Below are positions 25,638 to 33,693 of a DNA stretch of 64,000 bases, piece by piece; within the stretch, counting starts at the first letter, position 1, and every line of letters begins with the position of its first letter. The notes under the pieces are model-generated. The model was given only the letters and a program-made list of their open reading frames with translations, did not search any database and was not told the DNA's origin. The position numbers and the translations under genes were made by a program. The stretch comes from Chitinophaga agrisoli (GTDB lineage Bacteria; Bacteroidota; Bacteroidia; Chitinophagales; Chitinophagaceae), in assembly GCF_008386695.1 (NCBI RefSeq), contig NZ_VUOC01000004.1, forward strand, positions 808,327 to 872,326, written 5' to 3'.

Positions 25638-28600
25638 TTAGAATTGAGCTTTTAAACCAAAAGAGTACACCCTTGAGCGCGGGTAGGAAGCATAGTCCAA
25701 TGATGGCATCAGGTCGCCAAAACCGCCCTGGCGGGTATTTACCTCCGGATCGTAGCCGGAGTACTTTGTATGGATCCAGAGATTCTTACCGCTGACGAAG
25801 AACGTTAAGTTGGCTATATGGAATGCGGACAGGCTATAGGAAAGCGTGATATCGCTGAGGCGGATAAAGCTGCCATCTTCTATCCAGTCTGAAAGCATGA
25901 GCAGCTCTTCCGGGCTGCCGGGCATGCGGTACTCGTTGTTAGGATTGCCCTGCTCTACCAGCGCGCCGGTATTCATATCATATAAGGATGGGCGCCAGCT
26001 GTTGGCAGAGGCTTTGGCCATATTGTTGGTGCTGCGGCCATGCTCCAGCGCTACGCGGTTGGCATTGTACAGTTTATTACCGTAGCTGTACTGTACTACT
26101 ATATTCAGGTTAAACCCTTTGTAGTGCAGGGAGTTGGTGATACCGCCGGTAAAGTCCGGCTGCCCTTGTCCCAGTACTACACGGTCTGCGGTATTGATGA
26201 TGCCATCGCCGTTCTGGTCAATGAATTTGCGGGTGCCGGGTCTTACTTTGGTGATATCCTGTCCGTTGATGGTCTTTAGCCCGGAGGAATTGATCTCTTC
26301 CTGTGATTGAAAGATACCGTTTGTCTGGTAACCGAACCACTGGCCAATGGGCTGGCCGTTACGGATGATAGCCGTAGTGCCGATACCGGATACCACGCCG
26401 GGGTCCAGGTTAAGATCTGCGCCTACATCAATGGCTTTGGAACGGTTAAAACCAATATTGCCATCCAGCGCCCAGCTGAATTGTTTGGTAGTGATCAGCG
26501 GGGAGCTGATATTCAGTTCCAGGCCGCTGTTCTGTACGGAGCCCAGGTTGGCCCAGGCGCTGCGATAGCCGCTGTAACCAGGCGTTACCAGTTCTATCAG
26601 CAGGTCTTTGGTGCGTTTAAGGTACCAATCCACGGTGATGTTCACTTTATCATTCCACAGGCCCAGGTCCATACCGGCGTCTACCTGTGTGGTAGTCTCC
26701 CATTTAAGGGATCTGTTCTCCGGTCTTTCTACCACTACGCCATAGTTGGGCGTATTACCATCCATAGGAGAAAAATAGGTGGTGATAGTAGACAAGGTAA
26801 GGTAGGAAGGGATGGCGGTGTTACCGCTCTGGCCAAGGCTGGCGCGGAACTTCAGGTTACTGATATCATGTATGGCGCGGATAAAACTTTCCTCGCTGGC
26901 GCGCCAGGCAATAGCCGCAGAGGGAAAGTATCCCCATTTATTATCCTCGCTGAAACGGGAAGAGCCATCGGCCCGCATGGTAAGCGTGGCCATGTATTTT
27001 TGTTTATAGTTGTATTCCGCACGGCCCAGGAAAGAGGCCATGGTCCATTTGGTAATACCGTAGGCAGGGATAACAGGAACGGACCCATTGCTAAGGCCAT
27101 AGGGGCCTAACAGCTCGATATCATAATGCTGGTTCTCAGCGGTGACCAGGCTGTTTTTATTTACTTCGAAAATAGCGCCGCCCATTATATTGAAAGTATG
27201 GTCGCGGCCTATATTGCCCTTGTAGTAAAGGAGGTTTTCGTTCATCATCTTCACCACATCCCCCCTGGCCAGTACGGCGCGGCCGCCAAACTTGGAGCCG
27301 GAAGAAGTATTCTTGGGATAATAGGCGTCTGTATTGGTATTCACGGTGGAATAATTGCCGGTGGTGCGGAAGGTGAAGTGGTTATTGATGGCCCAGTCCA
27401 GCGCCAGGCGGGTTACCCATTCTGTACTGTATCTTTTATTGGTAACGTTCTTTGCCAGCGAGTAAGGGTTGGTGGTGATATAACCTTCAATACCTTCGTT
27501 ATCCTCTATATCAGAAAACGTTAACGGTTTGGTGGGCGGCTGGTTGAGCATGCTGGTGATGACGCTGTTAGAGGTGATACCGCCGTTCTGTGAGCCGGAG
27601 ATAAAACCATCTACACCGGTGCGGCTGCCAGAGATGTTGCTGGTGATGGTCACCGATTTGGATAAACGTTGCTGCAGGTTAAAACGCCCATTAAAGCGCT
27701 CATAGCCGCTGTATACGATCAGGCCGCCCTGGTTCAGGTAACCGCCCATAAAGGAGAATTTGGTATCCTTGGAGCCGCCTAGCACATTAATGCGATATTC
27801 CTGTACCGCGCTGTTCTGGAACATGGCCTTTTGCCAGTTGGTATTCGCAGAGTCCGGGTTGTTATAGTTATACCAGTCATGATAAGTATTGTCTTCAGCT
27901 ACGCCCCAGAAGCCGGTAGTTTTGCCCAAAGGGGAATCGCGGTAATAGGTGTAGCCTGCCAGTTCTGAAGCCGGTTTGTTGGGATCGCCGGGATCGGCCG
28001 GCGTATAGGTATAGGAAGAAGCCAGGAAGCGGGCCCGCGCATATTCCCTGGCATCCATCACCGCAAACAGATGTCCGGGTTGCTGGAAGCCGGTGTTGGA
28101 GTAAAGCTCCACAACCGTCTTGCCTGCTTTACCGGTCTTGGTGGTGATCATGATCACACCGTTAGCGCCGCGCGCGCCGTAGATGGCCGTGCCGGAGGCG
28201 TCCTTCAGGATCTCGATGGACTCAATATCGCCGGGGTTGATGCTGTTAGCGTCTTCCTGCATAACCCCATCTATCACGTACAGGGGCGTACTGCCGCCGC
28301 TGATGGAGCTGGCGCCACGGATCCGGATGGTGCTTTCTGAGCCGGGCGTGCCATCATTCTGCGTGATCTGTACGCCGGCGGCCTTACCTTTCATAGCATC
28401 CGCCAGGGAGAAGATCGTTCTTTCCGACATGGCCTCCTTTGATATGGATGAAACGGAGGCGGTTACGTCTTTTTTCCGCACGGTGCCGTAACCTATTACC
28501 ACCACATCGTTTAAAGTAGAGCCTTCGCCCATCAGGCTAACATTGATCTGAGAGCGGCTGCGGATGGGCACTTCGCGGGTTTGGAAGCCTATGTAGGACA

Positions 28601-29108
28601 CGATCAGTGTGCCGGCGCCATTGGTCACATCCTGCAGCACATACTCCCCTTTTTCATCTGTGACCACGCCTTTGTCTGTGCCCTTTAGCTTAATGGAAGC
28701 GCCCAGCAGCAACTCCCCTTTCTGATCCGTGATCTTACCGGTGATGCGTACAGACGTATCAGTGAGCGCCGGCGTGCTAACGAGCGAATCCCGGGGGGCA
28801 GCCTCCTTTTTTTTAATATGGATCACCTTATCCTTTCCTCTCCAGGTGAATGCTTCGCCCAGCAAGGTTTTTAGTATATCCTGTACGGTAACTTCCTTTA
28901 CGTTCAGGGATACTTTTTGCTGATCGTTGATCTGCTGGTTACTATAAAACAGGGCGTAGCCTGTTTTGGCGGTGATCTGGTTAAAGACCTCCTTTAGCGA
29001 TACATTCCTGACATTCAATGATATTTTGTCCCCCGGTAGCTGGGCATAGGCCCGTATAGAACAGATACATAACAGGAAAAAGATTGTACTTCGTACAAAA
29101 TGCGGCAT
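25638..29108 (-). CDS. SusC/RagA family TonB-linked outer-membrane transporter with STN domain (system 1)
   Basis: 1156 residues from the ATG at 29106-29108; the longer frame starting at 29195 would include promoter DNA and place 29 residues before the signal peptide. After the signal peptide comes an STN domain (about 25-95: ISLNVRNVSLKEVFNQITAKTG), a carboxypeptidase-regulatory-like beta domain (about 120-200), the plug with the SusC hallmark 'STPLYVIDGVM' and 'YGARGANGVIMITTK', then a long barrel ending 'PRSRVYSFGLKAQF'. The STN domain implies signalling to the FecR protein encoded divergently at 29786-30919. It shares an AATTTCACGT element and similar spacing with the divergent sigma gene. 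Confidence 0.96.
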   Translation of the reverse strand: MPHFVRSTIFFLLCICSIRAYAQLPGDKISLNVRNVSLKEVFNQITAKTGYALFYSNQQINDQQKVSLNVKEVTVQDILKTLLGEAFTWRGKDKVIHIKKKEAAPRDSLVSTPALTDTSVRITGKITDQKGELLLGASIKLKGTDKGVVTDEKGEYVLQDVTNGAGTLIVSYIGFQTREVPIRSRSQINVSLMGEGSTLNDVVVIGYGTVRKKDVTASVSSISKEAMSERTIFSLADAMKGKAAGVQITQNDGTPGSESTIRIRGASSISGGSTPLYVIDGVMQEDANSINPGDIESIEILKDASGTAIYGARGANGVIMITTKTGKAGKTVVELYSNTGFQQPGHLFAVMDAREYARARFLASSYTYTPADPGDPNKPASELAGYTYYRDSPLGKTTGFWGVAEDNTYHDWYNYNNPDSANTNWQKAMFQNSAVQEYRINVLGGSKDTKFSFMGGYLNQGGLIVYSGYERFNGRFNLQQRLSKSVTITSNISGSRTGVDGFISGSQNGGITSNSVITSMLNQPPTKPLTFSDIEDNEGIEGYITTNPYSLAKNVTNKRYSTEWVTRLALDWAINNHFTFRTTGNYSTVNTNTDAYYPKNTSSGSKFGGRAVLARGDVVKMMNENLLYYKGNIGRDHTFNIMGGAIFEVNKNSLVTAENQHYDIELLGPYGLSNGSVPVIPAYGITKWTMASFLGRAEYNYKQKYMATLTMRADGSSRFSEDNKWGYFPSAAIAWRASEESFIRAIHDISNLKFRASLGQSGNTAIPSYLTLSTITTYFSPMDGNTPNYGVVVERPENRSLKWETTTQVDAGMDLGLWNDKVNITVDWYLKRTKDLLIELVTPGYSGYRSAWANLGSVQNSGLELNISSPLITTKQFSWALDGNIGFNRSKAIDVGADLNLDPGVVSGIGTTAIIRNGQPIGQWFGYQTNGIFQSQEEINSSGLKTINGQDITKVRPGTRKFIDQNGDGIINTADRVVLGQGQPDFTGGITNSLHYKGFNLNIVVQYSYGNKLYNANRVALEHGRSTNNMAKASANSWRPSLYDMNTGALVEQGNPNNEYRMPGSPEELLMLSDWIEDGSFIRLSDITLSYSLSAFHIANLTFFVSGKNLWIHTKYSGYDPEVNTRQGGFGDLMPSLDYASYPRSRVYSFGLKAQF

Positions 29109-29128
29109 ATAGCTTACAATTTTCAGGT

Positions 29129-29138
29129 ACGTGAAATT
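29129..29138 (-). promoter_or_regulatory. AATTTCACGT element upstream of susC (system 1)
   Basis: Reads AATTTCACGT on the minus strand and ends 20 bases before the susC ATG. The same 10 bases occur on the plus strand at 29232-29241, ending 19 bases before the divergent sigma factor ATG. The match and its symmetric position suggest a shared promoter or control element. Confidence 0.55.
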
Positions 29139-29148
29139 TCTCCTTAGA

Positions 29149-29170
29149 CACCCGTTTTGCAAAACGGGTG
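29149..29170. promoter_or_regulatory. 22-bp perfect palindrome between susC and the sigma factor gene
   Basis: The half site CACCCGTTTTG is followed by its exact complement, giving a 22-bp palindrome with no spacer. It lies 40 bases upstream of the susC ATG and inside the divergent promoter region. It could be an operator for a dimeric regulator or, in RNA, a hairpin in a susC leader. Confidence 0.6.
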
Positions 29171-29231
29171 ACAAAATTTTAAGCCGCGGTCCCAATTTTT
29201 TTTAATTAGGTTTGTAGGGGACGATACAACC

Positions 29232-29249
29232 AATTTCACGTTAGATTTG
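29232..29249 (+). promoter_or_regulatory. AATTTCACGT element and -7-like box of the system 1 sigma gene
   Basis: AATTTCACGT (29232-29241) is followed directly by TAGATTTG (29242-29249), an exact TAnnTTTG match 11 bases before the ATG at 29261. If this is the -7 box the mRNA would have almost no leader. The upstream TTTG at 29211-29214 is too far away (27 bases) for the standard -33 spacing. Confidence 0.5.
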
Positions 29250-29260
29250 CATGTATTAAG

Positions 29261-29776
29261 ATGCCGGAACAAAATCAGGAAACGTTTGGGGAAATATTTT
29301 CTATCCATTACAGGAGGCTTGTAATGGAGGCTTATTATTTGCTGCGGGATGAACAGGAGGCAAAGGATGTGGTGCAGGAAATATTTATAGAGCTATGGCG
29401 CAGGCAGCAGCTGGATGAGATACAGTCTATCAAGGCCTATCTTACCCAAAGCGTGCGCAACAGGTGTATGAACATCTTAAAATCCGCCCGCTCGCGGGAG
29501 CAGCATGAAATAGGCTATCAATATAGCCGGCAGGCGGATATGGAACTGATCCGCGATCATAGCGAGGAAGAGCATACGCAACAGCGTGAGCAGAAGGCGG
29601 CGCATCTGTTACGGGCTATTGACGAGCTGCCGCCCAAAACCGCGAAGATCTTCCAGTTGTATTATATAGAGAAGAAAAGCAGAAATGATGTAGCCATGGA
29701 GTTAGGGGTAAGCATTAATACGGTAAAGACCGTGCTTTCCCGCGCATTACAATTCTTACGGAAAAAAGTGCTTTAG
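29261..29776 (+). CDS. ECF RNA polymerase sigma factor (system 1)
   Basis: 171 residues. Region 2 covers about 8-75 ('YRRLVMEAYYLLRDEQEAKDVVQEIFIELWRR') and region 4 about 115-165 ('LPPKTAKIFQLYYIEKKSRNDVAMELGVSINTVKTVLSRAL'). This is the Bacteroidota-type ECF sigma factor paired with FecR. Its anti-sigma gene starts nine bases downstream and susC is divergent, so it most likely turns on the susC-to-flavoprotein operon when SusC signals substrate binding. Confidence 0.95.
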   Translation: MPEQNQETFGEIFSIHYRRLVMEAYYLLRDEQEAKDVVQEIFIELWRRQQLDEIQSIKAYLTQSVRNRCMNILKSARSREQHEIGYQYSRQADMELIRDHSEEEHTQQREQKAAHLLRAIDELPPKTAKIFQLYYIEKKSRNDVAMELGVSINTVKTVLSRALQFLRKKVL

Positions 29777-29785
29777 CATAAAGAT

Positions 29786-30919
29786 ATGAATCATACTACA
29801 GAAGAGATAAAGAGCCTGATGATCGAGAAACTGGATAACCGCATCAACCCGGAGGATGAGCAGCTATTACAGCAGCTGATCAACGAGCAGGCGGATGTAC
29901 AGGAGATGTGGACAGAGATGCAGGCGCTCTTTATTGCAGGACCTGGAAAGGAGCTGATGGAGCGGCTGGATACCCGACAGGAATGGCAGATTTTCAACGC
30001 CACGCTGCGCAGCGAACGGCGGCGAAAACTGTTCACCTATGGCGGCCTGGCAGCCGGCGCCGCTGCAGCGGCAATTGCCGTGCTCTTGTACATAAACATC
30101 TCCTCTCCCATCAACAAAACCACGCCCCCTCTCGTAGCCGTCACGCAAGCGCCTAAGGGCATTTTACTACAGATAGATAATGGCAAGACCATTGACCTTT
30201 CTGCACAGGGCAATACCGCCATTACCGCCGGCAGCGCCAGCCTGCATAATAACGGCAAAGTACTGACCTTACAGGGCGGTAACAGCACACAATGGACACG
30301 CATCACCGTGCCAACCGGTATGGACTACCAGGTAAAGCTACCGGATAATTCCATTCTCTGGCTGAATGCCGCTACTACCGCACATTTCCCCATGAGTTTC
30401 AGCGGCAATACCCGCGAGATAGAAATACACGGGGAGGCTTATCTGCAGGTTGCGAAGGACGAGAACCGGCCCTTTATTGTGCATTTACCCGGCGCAGACG
30501 TGCAGGTGTTGGGCACTGCATTCAACATCAACTCCTACGACTCGGGCGTGGTGAAGGTAGCGCTGGTAGAAGGCAGCGTAAACATGCGCGCAGGCGGGGA
30601 AACGGTAGGGTTGAAACCTGGCTACCAGGGGCATGCAGCCAATGGCCTCCCAATTAAAGTAGCGCCTTTTGACGCGCAACAGGTGCTTTCCTGGATGAAA
30701 GGGCAATATATGTTCTCCAATACGCCGGTGCATGAAATTGTACAATCACTGCAACGCTGGTACGATGTGGAAGTGGTGCTGGACAATACAACAGTGGGCA
30801 ATAAACGTTTTACCGGCGTTATTAATAAACAGAAAAAGCTGCAGGATTTCCTGGATGATCTGACAGAGACCGCAGAGATCAGCTATTATTTCAAGGACCA
30901 GGTTTTACATCTCAGGTAA
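29786..30919 (+). CDS. FecR family anti-sigma factor (system 1)
   Basis: 377 residues with the standard plan: a cytosolic N-terminal ~85 residues, one membrane helix at about 86-104 (FTYGGLAAGAAAAAIAVLLY), a periplasmic FecR domain (about 180-275; 'VPTGMDYQVKLPDNSILWLNAATT', 'GEAYLQVA', 'VLGTAFNINSY') and a C-terminal DUF4974-like domain (about 305-377; 'MFSNTPVHEIVQSLQRWYDVEV'). It should hold the sigma factor inactive and receive the signal from the SusC STN domain. Confidence 0.95.
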   Translation: MNHTTEEIKSLMIEKLDNRINPEDEQLLQQLINEQADVQEMWTEMQALFIAGPGKELMERLDTRQEWQIFNATLRSERRRKLFTYGGLAAGAAAAAIAVLLYINISSPINKTTPPLVAVTQAPKGILLQIDNGKTIDLSAQGNTAITAGSASLHNNGKVLTLQGGNSTQWTRITVPTGMDYQVKLPDNSILWLNAATTAHFPMSFSGNTREIEIHGEAYLQVAKDENRPFIVHLPGADVQVLGTAFNINSYDSGVVKVALVEGSVNMRAGGETVGLKPGYQGHAANGLPIKVAPFDAQQVLSWMKGQYMFSNTPVHEIVQSLQRWYDVEVVLDNTTVGNKRFTGVINKQKKLQDFLDDLTETAEISYYFKDQVLHLR

Positions 30920-30947
30920 GCGTTACGAAACATCTACTACTATCTAT

Positions 30948-31715
30948 ATGGGCCAACGTACCTATCTATCGAAGATCACACCCAAAAAGGCCGCTACACT
31001 GTTTGAGGCCAATAATTTCCTGCCTTTTTTCTGGCTTACGCTTATTCGCGCGGAGCACCTGGCACAGGTAGAACCTGCAATGCGTGAAATGTATGAAATG
31101 GCGGAAGATGAAGAGGCCTTCGAAAAATACCAGGATGAAAATACCCTGGATGCGGCCAATATCAATATAAGTAAGAAAGACGCTATTGCCAATATGCAGG
31201 GGGCCCTGCCACTGATCAGTGTCGGATACCCGGAGTGGCTGCCCCTTTACCAGGATTTCATAGCGTACATTGATAAGTTTGTGGAGGCGGAGGACCGCCT
31301 GGCGCTTGACATTTACGCGCTTTCTGCCTTTACCGACATAGATGATTATATTACGGGCCTCAGGGAAGACCTGCAAGCTATTGCCAACCATGAGCCCGCG
31401 AAAGTGACCGGCTATTTTGCCGATGGGCAGTCCATCATACTAACGGGCTATGTGACGCATGAGGCCAGCCAGTTTTCCGGGCAATCCCCCCAATATAAAA
31501 AAGCTATTAAACAACCTGTCCAGCGGCCAGCCTCAAAACCACTACCTGTACCAAAGGCAATATTAATGACCGTTATAGCAATCGCCTTGTTATATGTGCC
31601 TTACCGCGGGTATTTGAAAGAAGGCTGGAGCTTTACTGTTGTTTGTATGATCGCCGCCCTGCTGGCATTTGTATATTATAGCATTAAACAGCTGTGGCGC
31701 GCCATCAGAAAATAA
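30948..31715 (+). CDS. Hypothetical protein with C-terminal membrane helices
   Basis: 255 residues, family not recognised. An acidic, helix-rich cytosolic part (about 1-185) contains 'MGQRTYLSKITPKKAA' and 'LFEANNFLPFFWLTLI' near its start; a Pro/Lys/Gln-rich linker follows (about 188-203), then two membrane helices (about 205-221 and 229-247) and a basic tail. It starts 28 bases after fecR of system 1 and could be co-transcribed with it, yet it stands between the two sigma/FecR units and shares no obvious feature with either. It may be a membrane-tethered accessory or an immunity-like protein; no assignment is justified. Confidence 0.75.
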   Translation: MGQRTYLSKITPKKAATLFEANNFLPFFWLTLIRAEHLAQVEPAMREMYEMAEDEEAFEKYQDENTLDAANINISKKDAIANMQGALPLISVGYPEWLPLYQDFIAYIDKFVEAEDRLALDIYALSAFTDIDDYITGLREDLQAIANHEPAKVTGYFADGQSIILTGYVTHEASQFSGQSPQYKKAIKQPVQRPASKPLPVPKAILMTVIAIALLYVPYRGYLKEGWSFTVVCMIAALLAFVYYSIKQLWRAIRK

Positions 31716-31746
31716 GCCTGCTACGTGCAACCCTACCCGGCTATCC

Positions 31747-31778
31747 TTTGACGGCGTATTAATTATGTATTATTTTTG
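31747..31778 (+). promoter_or_regulatory. Bacteroidota housekeeping promoter of the system 2 sigma gene
   Basis: TTTG (31747-31750), 20 bases, then TATTTTTG (31771-31778): a good match to the TTTG-N19-TAnnTTTG consensus. The ATG is at 31784, about where transcription would begin, so the message may be leaderless. Confidence 0.65.
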
Positions 31779-31783
31779 TATCA

Positions 31784-32379
31784 ATGGCCATCTACGCATA
31801 CGATGAAAGGGACCTGCTGCAGCAGGTAGCCGCCGGTGACGAACTGGCTTTTGGCCGGCTGATGGAACAATACCATGTAGCCACCTACCGGGTAGTGATG
31901 CGCCTCATGCAGGCCCCCTGGATGGCGGAAGATGTAGTACAGGAGGTGTTCCTGAAAGTGTGGCTGTCCCGCGCTACATTACCAGGCCTCGACAATTTCC
32001 AGGCCTGGCTTACCACCGTTACCACCCACCAGGTGTACGACCTGGTACGTAAACAGCAGCGGGAAAGCGCCCGGCTGCAGCAGTGGCAACAGGAATTGCA
32101 CCTGCCAGACCAGCAGGGCCAAACCGCCACCACAGATTATGAAGAGCTTGTGCAGCAGGCAGTGGCCAAGCTGAGCCCCCGGCAGCAGGCGGTATTCACC
32201 CATCTTAAAAAAAAGGCTATAGCCGGGAGGAAACAGCCCGGTTGCTGAATATATCACCAGAAACCGTAAAGACCCATCTTGAGCAGGCTATGCGGCATAT
32301 CCGCGCCTATTGTATCAGCCGTATAGATTCCCCTTCCTCCCTGGTGCTGATCTCCCTGCTGTTAAAAAAATATTTTTGA
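31784..32379 (+). CDS. ECF RNA polymerase sigma factor split by a -1 frameshift (system 2)
   Basis: In frame 0 the protein stops after 154 residues, keeping region 2 (ELAFGRLMEQYHVATYRVVMRL ... AEDVVQEVFLKVWLSR) but only the first residues of region 4 ('LSPRQQAVF'). A -1 shift on the A8 run at 32207-32214 continues into 'KGYSREETARLLNISPETVKTHLEQAMRHIRAYC' and a stop at 32377-32379, giving about 198 residues, normal for the family. The run contains A AAA AAG (32209-32215) in the exact phase for -1 slippage, and a hairpin follows at 32220-32244. Programmed frameshifting, transcriptional slippage, a true loss-of-function mutation and a sequencing error all remain possible. A FecR gene follows 76 bases downstream. 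Confidence 0.8.
32209..32244 (+). promoter_or_regulatory. Candidate -1 frameshift signal (A AAA AAG plus hairpin)
   Basis: The heptamer A AAA AAG at 32209-32215 is in phase with the sigma reading frame. Four bases later a stem begins: U-A-G-CCGGG (32220-32227) pairs with CCCGG-U-U-G (32237-32244) around a nine-base loop, five G-C pairs plus one A-U and two wobble pairs. GGGAGG in the stem and loop could also act as a Shine-Dalgarno-like stimulator. Confidence 0.5.
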
Positions 32380-32455
32380 CCCCCTCCCCCAAATACCTTT
32401 TATCCATCGTCTTAATATACAGGGTAAGTTATTTTCCATCATAATAACGCAAGGC

Positions 32456-33649
32456 ATGCCATCCATACAAACACTTTATGAAGCCTGGAAAGCGGGCACT
32501 ATCAGCGCCAGCGACCATCAGGCGCTGCTGGAGCAGCTATCGCTTCCGGAAAACGAAGCCATTGCCCGGCGCATGATACAAGAGATGGTGGAAGAGGCAA
32601 CTGGTGCGGAAAATGATATGAAGTTACCACCGGAGCGGCTGGAGCTGCTACGCAGCAGCATTGTGGCCGCAGACCGGATAGTTGCTGAGGAAGCGCCGCC
32701 GGCGCGTATACGTACTTTGCGCCCATGGCGCCGGATAGCCGCAGCCGCAGCGGTGGCCTTGCTGATAGCGGCCGGCGCTTACTATCTGCTGCAACGCACC
32801 GGCAGCCCACAGGAAGCTACCATAGCATTAACCGACATAAAGCCGGCAGGGCCCAAAGCCACCCTTACCCTGGCAGACGGATCTACGCTTACGCTGGACA
32901 GCGCCGGCAGGCAACTCATCCAACAGGGCAGTACGGCAGTACAACAAAACGGGGGGCAGCTGGTATATAACGCGCAAGGGTCTGAAACCGCCCTCCGCTA
33001 CAATACACTTAGCACCCCGCGCGGCGGCCAGTTTGAAATACAGCTGCCAGACGGTAGCAAGGTGTGGCTGAATGCAGCCTCCTCCCTGCGGTATCCTACC
33101 GCATTCACCGGCAAGGAACGGCTGGTGGAAATAACCGGAGAGGCCTATTTTGAAATAGCGCCGCATGCCGGCCAGCCCTTCCGGGTAAATGTAAACGGAC
33201 AGGCGGAGATAGCAGTGCTTGGCACCCATTTTAACGTAAATGCTTATACTAATGAAAAGGACCTGCAGACCACGCTGCTGGAAGGCGCAGTGCGGGTAAG
33301 CAAAGGCCAGGAACAACTGGTCCTGCAACCGGGGCAACAGGCTAACATACAACAGACGGCTGGCCCTACAGCACAAGCGTTGCGCCTTGTAAAAGACCCG
33401 GATATAGAGAAAGTGATGGCCTGGCGGCACGGCGTATTTAATTTTGACGGCGCTAGCCTGGAAGAGGTGATGAAACAACTGGAAAGATGGTACGATATAG
33501 ACGTGGTATATGAAAAAGGTATTCCCGATATCCGCTTTGGAGGAGAGTTAAGTAAAAATATCAACCTGCAGGACCTGCTGATCATCCTGCAAAAAACAGA
33601 AGTGCATTACCGGCTGGAAGGGGGACGTAAGCTGATCGTTACACAATAG
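32456..33649 (+). CDS. FecR family anti-sigma factor (system 2)
   Basis: 397 residues. Cytosolic N-terminus (about 1-92), one membrane helix at about 93-110 (IAAAAAVALLIAAGAYYLL), a FecR domain (about 185-285; 'TPRGGQFEIQLPDGSKVWLNAASSLRYP', 'GEAYFEIA', 'VLGTHFNVNAY') and a C-terminal DUF4974-like domain (about 320-397; 'FNFDGASLEEVMKQLERWYDIDV'). Partner of the frameshifted sigma factor just upstream and of the SusC encoded after a 258-base structured leader. Confidence 0.95.
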   Translation: MPSIQTLYEAWKAGTISASDHQALLEQLSLPENEAIARRMIQEMVEEATGAENDMKLPPERLELLRSSIVAADRIVAEEAPPARIRTLRPWRRIAAAAAVALLIAAGAYYLLQRTGSPQEATIALTDIKPAGPKATLTLADGSTLTLDSAGRQLIQQGSTAVQQNGGQLVYNAQGSETALRYNTLSTPRGGQFEIQLPDGSKVWLNAASSLRYPTAFTGKERLVEITGEAYFEIAPHAGQPFRVNVNGQAEIAVLGTHFNVNAYTNEKDLQTTLLEGAVRVSKGQEQLVLQPGQQANIQQTAGPTAQALRLVKDPDIEKVMAWRHGVFNFDGASLEEVMKQLERWYDIDVVYEKGIPDIRFGGELSKNINLQDLLIILQKTEVHYRLEGGRKLIVTQ

Positions 33650-33693
33650 CAATAAGCAACCAAAAACACATCATATAAATTAAATGCAGATGG

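Noticed and set aside
26307-27110. 267-codon open frame on the plus strand
   Set aside because: Antisense shadow of the system 1 susC gene; no domain and no promoter.
29109-29195. Upstream extension of the system 1 susC frame
   Set aside because: It would cover the 22-bp palindrome and the AATTTCACGT element and put 29 residues ahead of a normal signal peptide.
17386-30919. Classic starch or pectin utilisation locus
   Set aside because: SusCD are present, but no GH13, GH28, polysaccharide lyase or other recognised glycan-degrading enzyme is in the operon; the substrate is left open.
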